From Sporomusa sp. (GTDB taxonomy: Bacteria > Bacillota_C > Negativicutes > Sporomusales > Sporomusaceae): a stretch of 5,962 bases of DNA. Below the pieces are notes generated by a model. That model saw only the letters and a program-made list of their open reading frames with translations. It was not told the DNA's origin and searched no databases. Position numbers and translations under genes: made by a program. Below are positions 1 through 5,962 of this stretch, in pieces. The stretch is from assembly GCA_029256645.1 (NCBI GenBank), contig JAQSXM010000232.1, positions 1 through 5,962 on the forward strand, read 5' to 3'. The number at the start of each line of letters is the position of its first letter. Position 1 is the stretch's first letter.

Positions 1-171
1 TTGATTCTTCTTTAGCAGAATCAATAAACCACAAGTATTAACAATTAAAATATCCGCAGCATGAGGGTCGTCTGTAATGTGTATATTATTATCAGCCAAA
101 ATTCCTAACATTATTTCAGTGTCAACAAGATTTTTGGCACATCCTAAACTAACAAATCCTGCTGTAAGCAT
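1..171 (-). CDS. rimO: RimO, ribosomal protein S12 methylthiotransferase, N-terminal part; runs off left edge and appears frameshifted
   Basis: RimO is a radical SAM enzyme that adds a methylthio group to a conserved aspartate of ribosomal protein S12. The first 48 residues match the start of the family's N-terminal MTTase domain: [14 protein letters not shown] near residues 6-19 with C11, then [10 protein letters not shown] with C47, two of the three cysteines that ligate the auxiliary iron-sulfur cluster. The ATG is preceded by AAGGAGG at 9 nt. After GGT (G48) the open frame reads LLILLKKNQ, which is not family-like. Adding a single T gives FIDSAKEES, the expected sequence. I therefore infer a one-base deletion near positions 24-28, either a real mutation or a sequence error. 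The gene follows the solute-binding protein by 14 nt and is probably co-transcribed with it. The radical SAM and TRAM domains lie outside the window. MiaB is a less likely alternative, because the LGCAKN...NTCG pattern fits RimO better. Confidence 0.85.
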   Translation of the reverse strand, partial: MLTAGFVSLGCAKNLVDTEIMLGILADNNIHITDDPHAADILIVNTCGLLILLKKNQ

Positions 172-180
172 AATTACGGC

Positions 181-187
181 CCTCCTT
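181..187 (-). promoter_or_regulatory. Ribosome binding site of rimO, overlapping the upstream stop codon
   Basis: AAGGAGG on the minus strand lies 9 nt before the rimO ATG. Its first two bases are the last two of the TAA stop (188-186) of the solute-binding protein gene. This fixes the rimO start and suggests that ribosomes terminating on the upstream gene are close to the rimO initiation site, so the two genes may be translationally coupled. Confidence 0.75.
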
Positions 188-1220
188 ATTGTATCCCCAG
201 ACGTACTGCCTGGACCCATTTATTTAATAGTTTGCGTTGTTGTTCAGGCAAATACATATCATGATGGTCAAGTAATGGTATATCTTTAGCCATGAACTCC
301 CTGCCCATACGGGTTTCCGGGTTTGTCGGCACAAAGTAAAATTTTTGTTGCGCCATAGCAGCAAGTGCTCCGGCCTGAGTCAACCAATCAATGAATTGTT
401 TGGCTTCTGAGCCATGGGTAGTCCCTCTAATTAAACCTACCCCTGTCAACAAATAAGCTGTTCCATCTTCAGGATAGATAATCTCTATCGGAAAACCATC
501 CCTCGCATACCGCATCGCTTCACTATGAACAACAATAGCAATATCAACTTCACCCATACTGGCCATTCGCGCCGGGGTTGCCAAAAATTTAGCATACTGA
601 ACTATTTGGGGGTGCAACTTTTTGAGGAAACTCAATGTCTGCGCTTCGCCATTAGCCGCAACTAACGTATATAAAAGATTAGCCGCAGCATCAGCTGCCA
701 GAAAATCAGTCATACCAAATCTTACTTTAGATTCTAAAGGTAAGTCAGACCACTTCAATGGTTTTTTAGCTGCTTTTCTCAAATAATCCTGGTTAGCGGC
801 AAAGATTATCGGATCATACCAAACACCAGTCCAGTAGCCATCAGTATCTTGAAATCCTGTTGGTATTATATCGGTGTATTCTGATTGGTACGGTATCAAC
901 AGCGCACTATTTTTGGCTTGTTTCAGGGTTTTACGGTTAGCAAGGATCAGATCAGCTTGTGGATTTGAAGATTCTTCAATTAGTTTAATAAACAGTTCCT
1001 TTTCGGTAAGCGGTGCAATATTAACTCTGACTTTTGCTAGCTTCTCATATTCCTGCGCTAAAACGGACACCTGTTCAATTGGCAAGGTAGTATAAACTGT
1101 AATTGTTGTCAGACTGTCTTTGTTTTCTTTGCCTGCATACCCTGCTAGATACGTAGTTCCGGCTATCGCCAATATGATTAAAAAAAACGATATCAATAAT
1201 AATGGTAGATAACGTTTCAT
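186..1220 (-). CDS. Extracellular solute-binding protein, iron(III)/AfuA-FbpA-like
   Basis: This 344-residue protein resembles the periplasmic binding components of ABC transporters of the iron(III)/phosphonate/thiamine group (SBP_bac_6/8-type fold). A hydrophobic segment at residues 4-28 follows MKR and should act as a signal peptide or membrane anchor. There is no cysteine anywhere in the protein, so it is not a lipoprotein. Family-like landmarks are ITVYTTLP (40-47), PQADLIL (87-93), a [11 protein letters not shown] segment (127-137) and [14 protein letters not shown] (156-169), which corresponds to the usual 'W-x-D-L ... kg-kia' region. The paired tyrosines that bind iron in classical FbpA are not obvious, so the ligand is unknown. 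GGAGGT stands 5 nt before the ATG. No permease or ATPase gene is adjacent; the partner downstream is rimO. The family call is fairly firm, the substrate is not. Confidence 0.8.
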   Translation of the reverse strand: MKRYLPLLLISFFLIILAIAGTTYLAGYAGKENKDSLTTITVYTTLPIEQVSVLAQEYEKLAKVRVNIAPLTEKELFIKLIEESSNPQADLILANRKTLKQAKNSALLIPYQSEYTDIIPTGFQDTDGYWTGVWYDPIIFAANQDYLRKAAKKPLKWSDLPLESKVRFGMTDFLAADAAANLLYTLVAANGEAQTLSFLKKLHPQIVQYAKFLATPARMASMGEVDIAIVVHSEAMRYARDGFPIEIIYPEDGTAYLLTGVGLIRGTTHGSEAKQFIDWLTQAGALAAMAQQKFYFVPTNPETRMGREFMAKDIPLLDHHDMYLPEQQRKLLNKWVQAVRLGIQ

Positions 1221-1273
1221 ATGTTACCTCCGCTTATAGGTATATAGGATAAATAGTTAAGGCAAACATATAT

Positions 1274-1302
1274 ACTATACCTTTTTTTTCACCGTTATGC
1301 AA
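1274..1302 (-). promoter_or_regulatory. Candidate sigma-A-type promoter for the solute-binding protein/rimO unit
   Basis: On the minus strand, TATAGT (1279-1274, five of six to TATAAT) is preceded at 17 nt by TTGCAT (1302-1297), which keeps the TTG of the -35 consensus but matches only three of six bases. An A8 run lies in the spacer. The predicted leader to the ATG at 1220 is about 45 nt. Spacing and location are good and the -35 is weak, so this is a moderate prediction. Confidence 0.45.
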
Positions 1303-1353
1303 GTCCCATTAATCCTCAAAATTCCAGAACCCATAGTACATAAAACCAGCTTA

Positions 1354-1382
1354 TTCTAAAACACATGATTTTATGGTAAAAT
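1354..1382 (+). promoter_or_regulatory. Candidate extended -10 promoter for the small membrane protein
   Basis: TGGTAAAAT at 1374-1382 fits an extended -10 element (TG-N-TAAAAT). TTCTAA at 1354-1359 stands 17 nt upstream and is a poor -35, as is common for extended -10 promoters. Transcription would begin near 1389, a few bases before the ribosome binding site AAAGGAG at 1394-1400, giving a leader of about 20 nt. Confidence 0.4.
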
Positions 1383-1408
1383 TAGATATCATGAAAGGAG
1401 TTGTTATT

Positions 1409-1801
1409 ATGTCAGAAAGACCCACCTGGTGGTCTTTCCTTCATCCTGATTTAACTATTCGCCTGCTTTTCATAATAGCTTTTTTGCTACTTGTCGCGAT
1501 TGGATATGCTTTTGGTGTATATGATGGTATAGTGCAAAAAAATCTACAGGCAGCTTTAAATTCATTAGGGGCATTGTTGTTATACGCAGTCCCTGCCCTT
1601 GGTTTATTAAAACTTAAACGTTGGGCGCGCTTATTTGAACTGGTGCTGTCTTTTATTTTCGTAGTTATTGGCTTCATAATTATGTTTGGTCATAACATGA
1701 CAATGGGCGTTATAACGATAGTCCCGCATGGCTTAATTGGCATGTATCTCTTATCTGACGATTGCCGACGCGCATTTGGCCTTATAAATAAAGCAGACTA
1801 G
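1409..1801 (+). CDS. Predicted four-helix membrane protein of unknown function
   Basis: I do not recognise this family. The 130-residue product begins with a short hydrophilic stretch ([14 protein letters not shown]) and then has four probable membrane helices at about residues 18-38, 47-68, 74-94 and 97-116, ending in a short charged tail ([14 protein letters not shown]). It has no signal peptide or catalytic motif. The aromatic, Trp-rich N-terminus and a Lys/Arg patch between helices 2 and 3 (LKLKRWARL) suggest a cytoplasmic loop there. The start at 1409 is chosen because AAAGGAG lies 8 nt upstream; in-frame ATGs at 1373 and 1391 have no comparable site. It is the only plus-strand gene in the window and sits alone between two minus-strand units, with its own promoter candidate and terminator. 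Its last residues are encoded within the terminator stem. The gene is probably real: the ribosome binding site, the clean membrane topology and the terminator at its 3' end all agree. Confidence 0.75.
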   Translation: MSERPTWWSFLHPDLTIRLLFIIAFLLLVAIGYAFGVYDGIVQKNLQAALNSLGALLLYAVPALGLLKLKRWARLFELVLSFIFVVIGFIIMFGHNMTMGVITIVPHGLIGMYLLSDDCRRAFGLINKAD

Positions 1802-1823
1802 GATCTTCTAGTCTGCTTTATTT
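1786..1823. terminator. Bidirectional intrinsic terminator shared by two convergent genes
   Basis: AAATAAAGCAGACTAG (1786-1801) and its exact reverse complement (1808-1823) form a perfect 16-bp stem with a 6-nt loop. On the plus strand it runs into TTTATTTTTGTTTTG, a strong U-rich tail. On the minus strand the tail is TTTATTTAT, which is weaker. The stem contains the stop codons of both flanking genes and codes for the last residues of both proteins. Confidence 0.85.
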
Positions 1824-3696
1824 TTGTTTTGTTTCTTGTGGCTGTTAAAGGCCTTCGTTTCTCAACTTTTCCACTCGGCCCCTTACTTATGTTATATTGT
1901 CTGTTTTTTAGCGGGCGAATTAGACATTTAGGCTCATAGCCGATTAAATCCAGGCGCCCCGCTGTTGTCAATGCTTCATACACAAGCTCATGGTTCTTGG
2001 GGTCGCGATATTGCAACAACGCCCGCTGGAGCCGTTTATCATGAGGAGTTTTCGCAACATACACTTTTTCCCTGGTAAGTGGATTTATCCCTGTGTAATA
2101 CATACAGGTTGACAAACTGCCTGGGGTTGGAATAAAGTCTTGCACTTGTTCCGGGTTGTAACCGGTATCACGCAAAAATTCCGCCAGTTCAACGGCCTCT
2201 TTGAGCCCTGCACCAGGATGACTGGACATAAAGTATGGCACTAAATATTGCTCTTTCCCCAAATCCTTATTTGCCTGCTCAAAGGCTTTTTTAAATTTCA
2301 GGTAAGTTTCCTTACCCGCTTTACCCATTAATTTAGTAACCTTGGGCGAGATATGTTCAGGGGCTACTTTTAGTTGGCCACTGACATGATGCTCACATAG
2401 CTCCCGCAAAAATTCCATGTCATTGGCAGCCAAAAGATAGTCATAACGCAACCCTGAGCGGACAAACACTTTTTTAATACCCGGTATTTTCCGTATCGCC
2501 CTAAGTAGTTCCAGATAGTCATTATGGTTGGTATTTAGGCTTTTACAAGCGGCAGGAAATAGACATTGCTTACCCCGGCAGGTTCCCCGGTCTGCTTGAT
2601 GGTCGCAGGCTGGTTGCCGAAAATTTGCGGTAGGCCCCCCTACATCATGTATATAACCTTTAAAGTCAGGTAATTTAGTAATTTGCCGGGCTTCCTGCAA
2701 TATGGATTCTTTACTCCGGCTTTGTATTATTCTGCCTTGATGTGCATACAAAGCACAAAATGAACAACTGCCATAACAGCCACGATGACTGACAATGCCA
2801 AACTTTACTTCCTGAATAGCCGGGATACCACCAGCTGCTATGTAATCCGGGTGATAGGTACGTTGATACGGCAAATCGTAGATCTCATCCATTTCCTGTG
2901 TAGAAAGCGGCATGGCAGGTGGATTTTGTACTACATAATACTCACCATGATTCTGGACTATTGTTTTCCCCCGGATAGGGTCCTGCTCTAAATATTGAGT
3001 TTTAAAGGCCTCTGCAAAATCTTGTTTATTATTGCTTACATCTTGAAAACTTGGGGTTTCAGTATATTCCCAAAGATGATCTAATGACTCTGTCCGATAG
3101 CAGGTTCCTTGGATGTCACGAATATTATCTATACTAATCCCAGCAGCTAACTGCTCAGATAACTCTTTTATCTGTTTTTCACCCATGCCATAAATCAACA
3201 GATCGGCCCGACTATCAATTAATATCGAGCGGCGAACACTATCTGACCAATAATCGTAATGAGCGAACCGCCTCAAGCTTGCTTCAATCCCGCCAATAAT
3301 CAGCGGGATGGTCTTCCATAGCTCCCTTATCCGGTTGCAATAAACAATTGTCGCCCGTTCAGGCCTGCGTCCTGCCTGGCCCCCGGGCGAATAATTGTCA
3401 GTACTGCGGTATTTTTTAGCAGCGGTATATTTATTCAGCATGGAATCAAGGTTGCCTGCTGAAACTAATACCCCGATCCGGGGCTTGCCTAATCTTTTAA
3501 AATCATTTGTTGAACGCCAATCTGGTTGGGATATTATCCCAACCTTATACCCATATTTTCCCAACAGCCGTGAGATAATAGTTGGACCAAAACTGGGATG
3601 ATCAACATACGCGTCTCCGCTGATAAACAGGAAATCCAGTTGCTCCCAGCCCCGCTTAGCCATATCTTCACGGGTCGTTGGTAAAAAATCAGTCAT
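1798..3696 (-). CDS. ygiQ: YgiQ-family radical SAM protein
   Basis: This 632-residue protein belongs to the YgiQ/UPF0313 family of radical SAM enzymes, whose reaction is not established. The N-terminal family domain occupies about residues 1-290, with [18 protein letters not shown] at the start and [18 protein letters not shown] near 133-150. The radical SAM core follows, with the cluster motif C307-x3-C311-x2-C314 in [18 protein letters not shown] second cysteine set, C364, C373, C378 and C384, comes next and leads into the TNH segment (389-391). LKVAPEHIS (442-450) and the DFIPTPGS region (520-527) are further family hallmarks. Residues 597-632 form a basic tail with 13 Lys/Arg in 36. Length is somewhat below that of the longer enterobacterial proteins. 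GAGGAA lies about 10 nt before the ATG and the gap to the rodZ-like gene is 20 nt, so it is probably the last gene of the operon. Confidence 0.93.
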   Translation of the reverse strand: MTDFLPTTREDMAKRGWEQLDFLFISGDAYVDHPSFGPTIISRLLGKYGYKVGIISQPDWRSTNDFKRLGKPRIGVLVSAGNLDSMLNKYTAAKKYRSTDNYSPGGQAGRRPERATIVYCNRIRELWKTIPLIIGGIEASLRRFAHYDYWSDSVRRSILIDSRADLLIYGMGEKQIKELSEQLAAGISIDNIRDIQGTCYRTESLDHLWEYTETPSFQDVSNNKQDFAEAFKTQYLEQDPIRGKTIVQNHGEYYVVQNPPAMPLSTQEMDEIYDLPYQRTYHPDYIAAGGIPAIQEVKFGIVSHRGCYGSCSFCALYAHQGRIIQSRSKESILQEARQITKLPDFKGYIHDVGGPTANFRQPACDHQADRGTCRGKQCLFPAACKSLNTNHNDYLELLRAIRKIPGIKKVFVRSGLRYDYLLAANDMEFLRELCEHHVSGQLKVAPEHISPKVTKLMGKAGKETYLKFKKAFEQANKDLGKEQYLVPYFMSSHPGAGLKEAVELAEFLRDTGYNPEQVQDFIPTPGSLSTCMYYTGINPLTREKVYVAKTPHDKRLQRALLQYRDPKNHELVYEALTTAGRLDLIGYEPKCLIRPLKNRQYNISKGPSGKVEKRRPLTATRNKTKIKQTRRS

Positions 3697-3716
3697 ATTG
3701 ATGTAATTCCTCGCTT

Positions 3717-4460
3717 CTATTGAGTAATACCGTTTAAAGTGAATGTTTTAGCAACAACTTCGCCACTACCCCCAATTTTCCCCACAACAATGCCGTTATA
3801 TACCAGATCAACAGCACTGGCATTGCCAAATTTAGCAGTAAGTTTAGTTGTTGCTTCCCATGTAAATGACTCGCCATTTTTGGGAATACCTTCATATATC
3901 TCTTTGCCATCTGCAATTATCTGTGTCCAGCACTGCGCATTATACTTAGCAGTTATGATAACTTTGCTGGCTGGTTTTGCCGGCAAGGCAGACTGGCTTG
4001 GCGTAATTGGCTGAGAAGACTGCTGTTGGGTCGCTTGTTCTGGTTGTTTTTGAGCAGCAGGAGGCGTCTCTGGTTTTGGGGCTCCAGATGACCACCAAGC
4101 TACTCCAGCGACCACACCAGCCGCCACAATCCCAATAATAAGCCACTTTGTCAATCCCCCGCTATTATTTAATGGGGGTCCGGGTATTGTCTCTGCCTGA
4201 TTTACAGTTAGGGTATCCTCATTAATCTGGTCTTTATTCTGCCGATATACCTCCATTACTTGCTGCGAATCAAGACCTAAAAAAGTTGCATAATTACGGA
4301 TAAAACCCTTCAAGTACACTTCACCGGGGATAATGCTATAGTTACCTTCTTCAATAGCTTCAAGATAAAGCGCCCTGATACTTATAGCACTTTCTATATC
4401 TTTTATCGATAGGCCTCTTTTAACACGTTCAGCGCGTAAGATCTCCCCTACTGTTTGCAA
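3717..4460 (-). CDS. rodZ: RodZ-like membrane protein with HTH and DUF4115 domains
   Basis: RodZ-type proteins link the cytoskeletal protein MreB to the membrane in cell-shape control. The 247-residue product has the standard architecture: an N-terminal helix-turn-helix (about 1-72) with the typical [20 protein letters not shown] opening and [19 protein letters not shown], one membrane helix at about 105-123, a Pro/Gln-rich linker at 124-165, and a C-terminal DUF4115 beta domain (about 167-240) with [15 protein letters not shown] and FTWEAT. The start codon is TTG, supported by GGGGAGG 8 nt upstream and by the family's usual N-terminus; no ATG is available upstream. It lies 5 nt after mnmH and 20 nt before ygiQ. 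In many Firmicutes the homologue (ymfM) is also near ftsK/spoIIIE. The identity as a RodZ homologue is firm; interaction with MreB is inferred from the family. Confidence 0.9.
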   Translation of the reverse strand: MQTVGEILRAERVKRGLSIKDIESAISIRALYLEAIEEGNYSIIPGEVYLKGFIRNYATFLGLDSQQVMEVYRQNKDQINEDTLTVNQAETIPGPPLNNSGGLTKWLIIGIVAAGVVAGVAWWSSGAPKPETPPAAQKQPEQATQQQSSQPITPSQSALPAKPASKVIITAKYNAQCWTQIIADGKEIYEGIPKNGESFTWEATTKLTAKFGNASAVDLVYNGIVVGKIGGSGEVVAKTFTLNGITQ

Positions 4461-4465
4461 AACAA

Positions 4466-5521
4466 CTACCTCCCCAACTCTTGTAAGTATTGGATTATAT
4501 CGTCTGTAGCCTGCTCCACGTCATCAGCCTTCACGCATGTATCATAATTAGAAGGGTCTGTCTTTTCATAGCCATACATCGGATCATAATAATCCAAAAG
4601 CAATATTTTGACAACCTCACGTATCATACCAGACTTAAACCAATCTAATATTTGGTCGGTTTTTTTATTACCAATACGTTTGCGCAGCGATTGAATACCA
4701 GCAATTATTGCTTCGTGATTATTACCACACATGTCCATATATTCCGCAATTAACCTATCTACTCTTAACTCAATATTAGCAGACAACAGCAAATTCTTAC
4801 CTTGTCGCATTGCATTAAACAAAGCCTCTGGTAAATAGACATTACCAATACGTTTGCTTTCGCATTCAACCACGATATAAGGTTGGTTATTAAGTTTATT
4901 GAGTTTTGCCAGCAGCTCGGCGTCAAAATTTTGGGCTGTTGCCGGCTTCCCTAATCCAATCTGTCCAAAAACAGATCCACGGTGATTAGCCAGTTCCTCT
5001 AAATCAATTGATGGAATATTTCTTCTTGCCAACCGATTTAGGATTATTGTTTTGCCAACACCAGTTGAACCACAAAGAACTACTATTACTGGCTTAACCA
5101 CAAAAGTTCGCAATCTATCTAACACATATTGGCGATAGGCCTTATAACCACCTAACAGCTGAGGGGCTGGAACTCCCATCATCCCAAGTATGTTTACAAT
5201 TGACTTGGAACGCATTCCGCCTCGCCAGCAGTAGATCACAACCTGTTGTCCTGATTTATAGATCTGACGAACTTGACCAACGATATCAGGCAACTTTGGT
5301 GAAGCAATTGTCAACCCTAGATCTTTGGCTTCTTCAATGCCTATTTGTTTATAAGTTGCTCCGACGTGAGCCCGCTCAGCATTATTAAATAAAGGAATAT
5401 TTATTGCACCCGGAATGTGGCCCATGGAATATTCCTCCGGTGAACGCACATCTATAAAAGCTGGGCAATCAAGGATTACTGAGTCTTCTACTCTAATAAT
5501 GTTATTCAATATTATCACCAT
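4466..5521 (-). CDS. mnmH: MnmH/SelU, tRNA 2-selenouridine synthase
   Basis: MnmH replaces the sulfur of 2-thiouridine at the wobble position of tRNAs for Lys, Glu and Gln with selenium, using selenophosphate made by SelD. From the chosen start the protein has 351 residues, close to the roughly 360 usual for the family. The first third is a rhodanese domain, with FIDVRSPEEYSMGHIPGAINIPLF near residues 22-45 and the active-site loop YCWRGGMRS, whose cysteine is residue 98. The remainder is a P-loop domain with GSTGVGKT at about 151-158. The ATG at 5521 is chosen over an in-frame TTG at 5542 because AGGG lies about 10 nt before it, while nothing resembling a ribosome binding site precedes the TTG. 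The TTG start would add seven residues (358 in total). The gene follows ftsK by about 44 nt with no obvious terminator between them, and probably shares its transcript. Confidence 0.92.
   Translation of the reverse strand: MVIILNNIIRVEDSVILDCPAFIDVRSPEEYSMGHIPGAINIPLFNNAERAHVGATYKQIGIEEAKDLGLTIASPKLPDIVGQVRQIYKSGQQVVIYCWRGGMRSKSIVNILGMMGVPAPQLLGGYKAYRQYVLDRLRTFVVKPVIVVLCGSTGVGKTIILNRLARRNIPSIDLEELANHRGSVFGQIGLGKPATAQNFDAELLAKLNKLNNQPYIVVECESKRIGNVYLPEALFNAMRQGKNLLLSANIELRVDRLIAEYMDMCGNNHEAIIAGIQSLRKRIGNKKTDQILDWFKSGMIREVVKILLLDYYDPMYGYEKTDPSNYDTCVKADDVEQATDDIIQYLQELGR
4469..4475 (-). promoter_or_regulatory. Strong ribosome binding site that supports the TTG start of the rodZ-like gene
   Basis: GGGGAGG on the minus strand lies inside the last codons of mnmH (L-G-R) and 8 nt before the TTG at 4460. 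The mnmH stop TAG falls between them. A strong site compensates for the weak initiation codon and suggests coupling between mnmH termination and rodZ-like initiation. Confidence 0.75.
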
Positions 5522-5565
5522 TACTATTCTACCCTGCCACAAATGCTATAAGCGCTGCAACAAAC

Positions 5566-5962
5566 TTATTTTTTAAAATATCTTGTATAAACTTGTTCCG
5601 AATTCATAATAATTTCCCTTGCTTTACTACCTATATTGGGTCCAACAATTTTCATTTCTTCCATCGTATCAATTAATCTAGCAGCACGCGTATACCCAAT
5701 ACGAAATTTTCGTTGCAACATAGAAACAGAAGCTTGTCCTGTTTCAAGTACCATGCGCACGGCTTCTTCCAATAGATCGTCCTCAAAATGGGTGGATTCC
5801 TCTTTACCTGTACTCCCAGTTTCTACGGTAGTTATGCCATCTGTATATTCGGGTTCAGCCTGCTCTTTAATGTAAGTTACCAAATCCTCAACCTCGGCAT
5901 CACCAATAAAAGCCCCCTGAACACGGAGTGGTTTTGAAGCTCCAACAGGATAAAAAAGCATA
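5566..5962 (-). CDS. ftsK: DNA translocase FtsK/SpoIIIE, C-terminal end (5' part beyond the window)
   Basis: FtsK/SpoIIIE pumps DNA through the division or sporulation septum as a hexameric ATPase. Only the last 131 residues are visible. They begin with the end of the motor domain (MLFYPVGASKPLRVQGAFIGDAEVE), followed by a variable acidic linker at about visible residues 34-60 rich in Glu, Thr and Gly. The winged-helix gamma domain then follows (about 60-122), with SVSMLQRKFRIGYTRAARLIDTME and VGPNIGSKAREI. The gamma domain reads the polar DNA signals that set the direction of translocation. The base before the first visible Met is T, consistent with the Asp that usually precedes it, so the reading frame continues off the right edge. 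The N-terminal membrane and Walker motifs are not in this window, so FtsK and SpoIIIE cannot be separated here. Confidence 0.95.
   Translation of the reverse strand, partial: MLFYPVGASKPLRVQGAFIGDAEVEDLVTYIKEQAEPEYTDGITTVETGSTGKEESTHFEDDLLEEAVRMVLETGQASVSMLQRKFRIGYTRAARLIDTMEEMKIVGPNIGSKAREIIMNSEQVYTRYFKK

Noticed and set aside
77..289. 70-codon plus-strand open frame across the rimO/solute-binding protein junction
   Set aside because: It is antisense to two recognised genes, has no ribosome binding site, and has no recognisable product.
1238..1289. AGGTATA and TATACCT arms followed by a T8 run, resembling a plus-strand terminator
   Set aside because: The stem is 7 bp, AT-rich, with a loop of about 31 nt, and no plus-strand gene ends upstream. 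The T8 run is better read as the A-tract spacer of the minus-strand promoter candidate.
3739..4014. 91-codon plus-strand open frame opposite the rodZ-like gene
   Set aside because: It lies wholly antisense to a well-supported gene and its product looks like a shadow of the low-complexity linker and DUF4115 region.
3734..4146. Two short minus-strand open frames overlapping the rodZ-like gene in other frames
   Set aside because: The rodZ-like frame has continuous family features from HTH to DUF4115, so these are out-of-frame shadows and do not indicate a frameshift.
4143..4460. HTH domain as a DNA-binding transcription regulator
   Set aside because: The domain belongs to the RodZ-type HTH followed by a membrane helix and DUF4115. 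In that family it contacts MreB, so a classical repressor role is not supported.
5522..5565. Possible hairpin around GCTATAAGCGCTGC between ftsK and mnmH
   Set aside because: The symmetry is imperfect and short and no T run follows, so it does not support a terminator or a separate mnmH promoter.

Overview
The window is ordinary chromosomal housekeeping DNA of an AT-leaning Firmicute. The order ftsK, mnmH, rodZ-like, ygiQ, with rimO close by, together with the protein styles, suggests the Negativicutes (Sporomusa/Pelosinus-like bacteria). That placement is inference from gene order and family flavour and was not tested by a search.

Layout from right to left, since most genes lie on the minus strand. 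The 3' end of ftsK/spoIIIE (DNA translocase, gamma domain) enters from the right edge. It is followed at short spacing by mnmH/selU (tRNA 2-selenouridine synthase), a rodZ-like membrane HTH protein with a TTG start, and a YgiQ-family radical SAM protein. Gaps of about 44, 5 and 20 nt, and ribosome binding sites placed in or beside the preceding stop codons, suggest a single minus-strand transcription unit. This unit meets a short plus-strand gene for an unrecognised four-helix membrane protein (1409-1801). The two genes converge with overlapping stop codons (CTAG) inside a perfect 16-bp inverted repeat that looks like a shared bidirectional terminator.

Left of a roughly 190-bp divergent promoter region lies a second minus-strand unit. 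It holds a solute-binding protein of the iron(III)/AfuA-FbpA type, with no permease or ATPase beside it, whose stop codon overlaps the Shine-Dalgarno of rimO. Only the first 57 codons of rimO are in the window. They appear to carry a one-base deletion after the second conserved cysteine motif (NTCG). Restoring one T gives the expected continuation FIDSAKEES.

I found no mobile element, CRISPR array, RNA gene, phage gene or defence system. The items most worth a second look are the apparent rimO frameshift, the overlapping-stop terminator, the unassigned membrane protein, the orphan solute-binding protein, and the second cysteine cluster in YgiQ. I do not see a convincing new biological system here.
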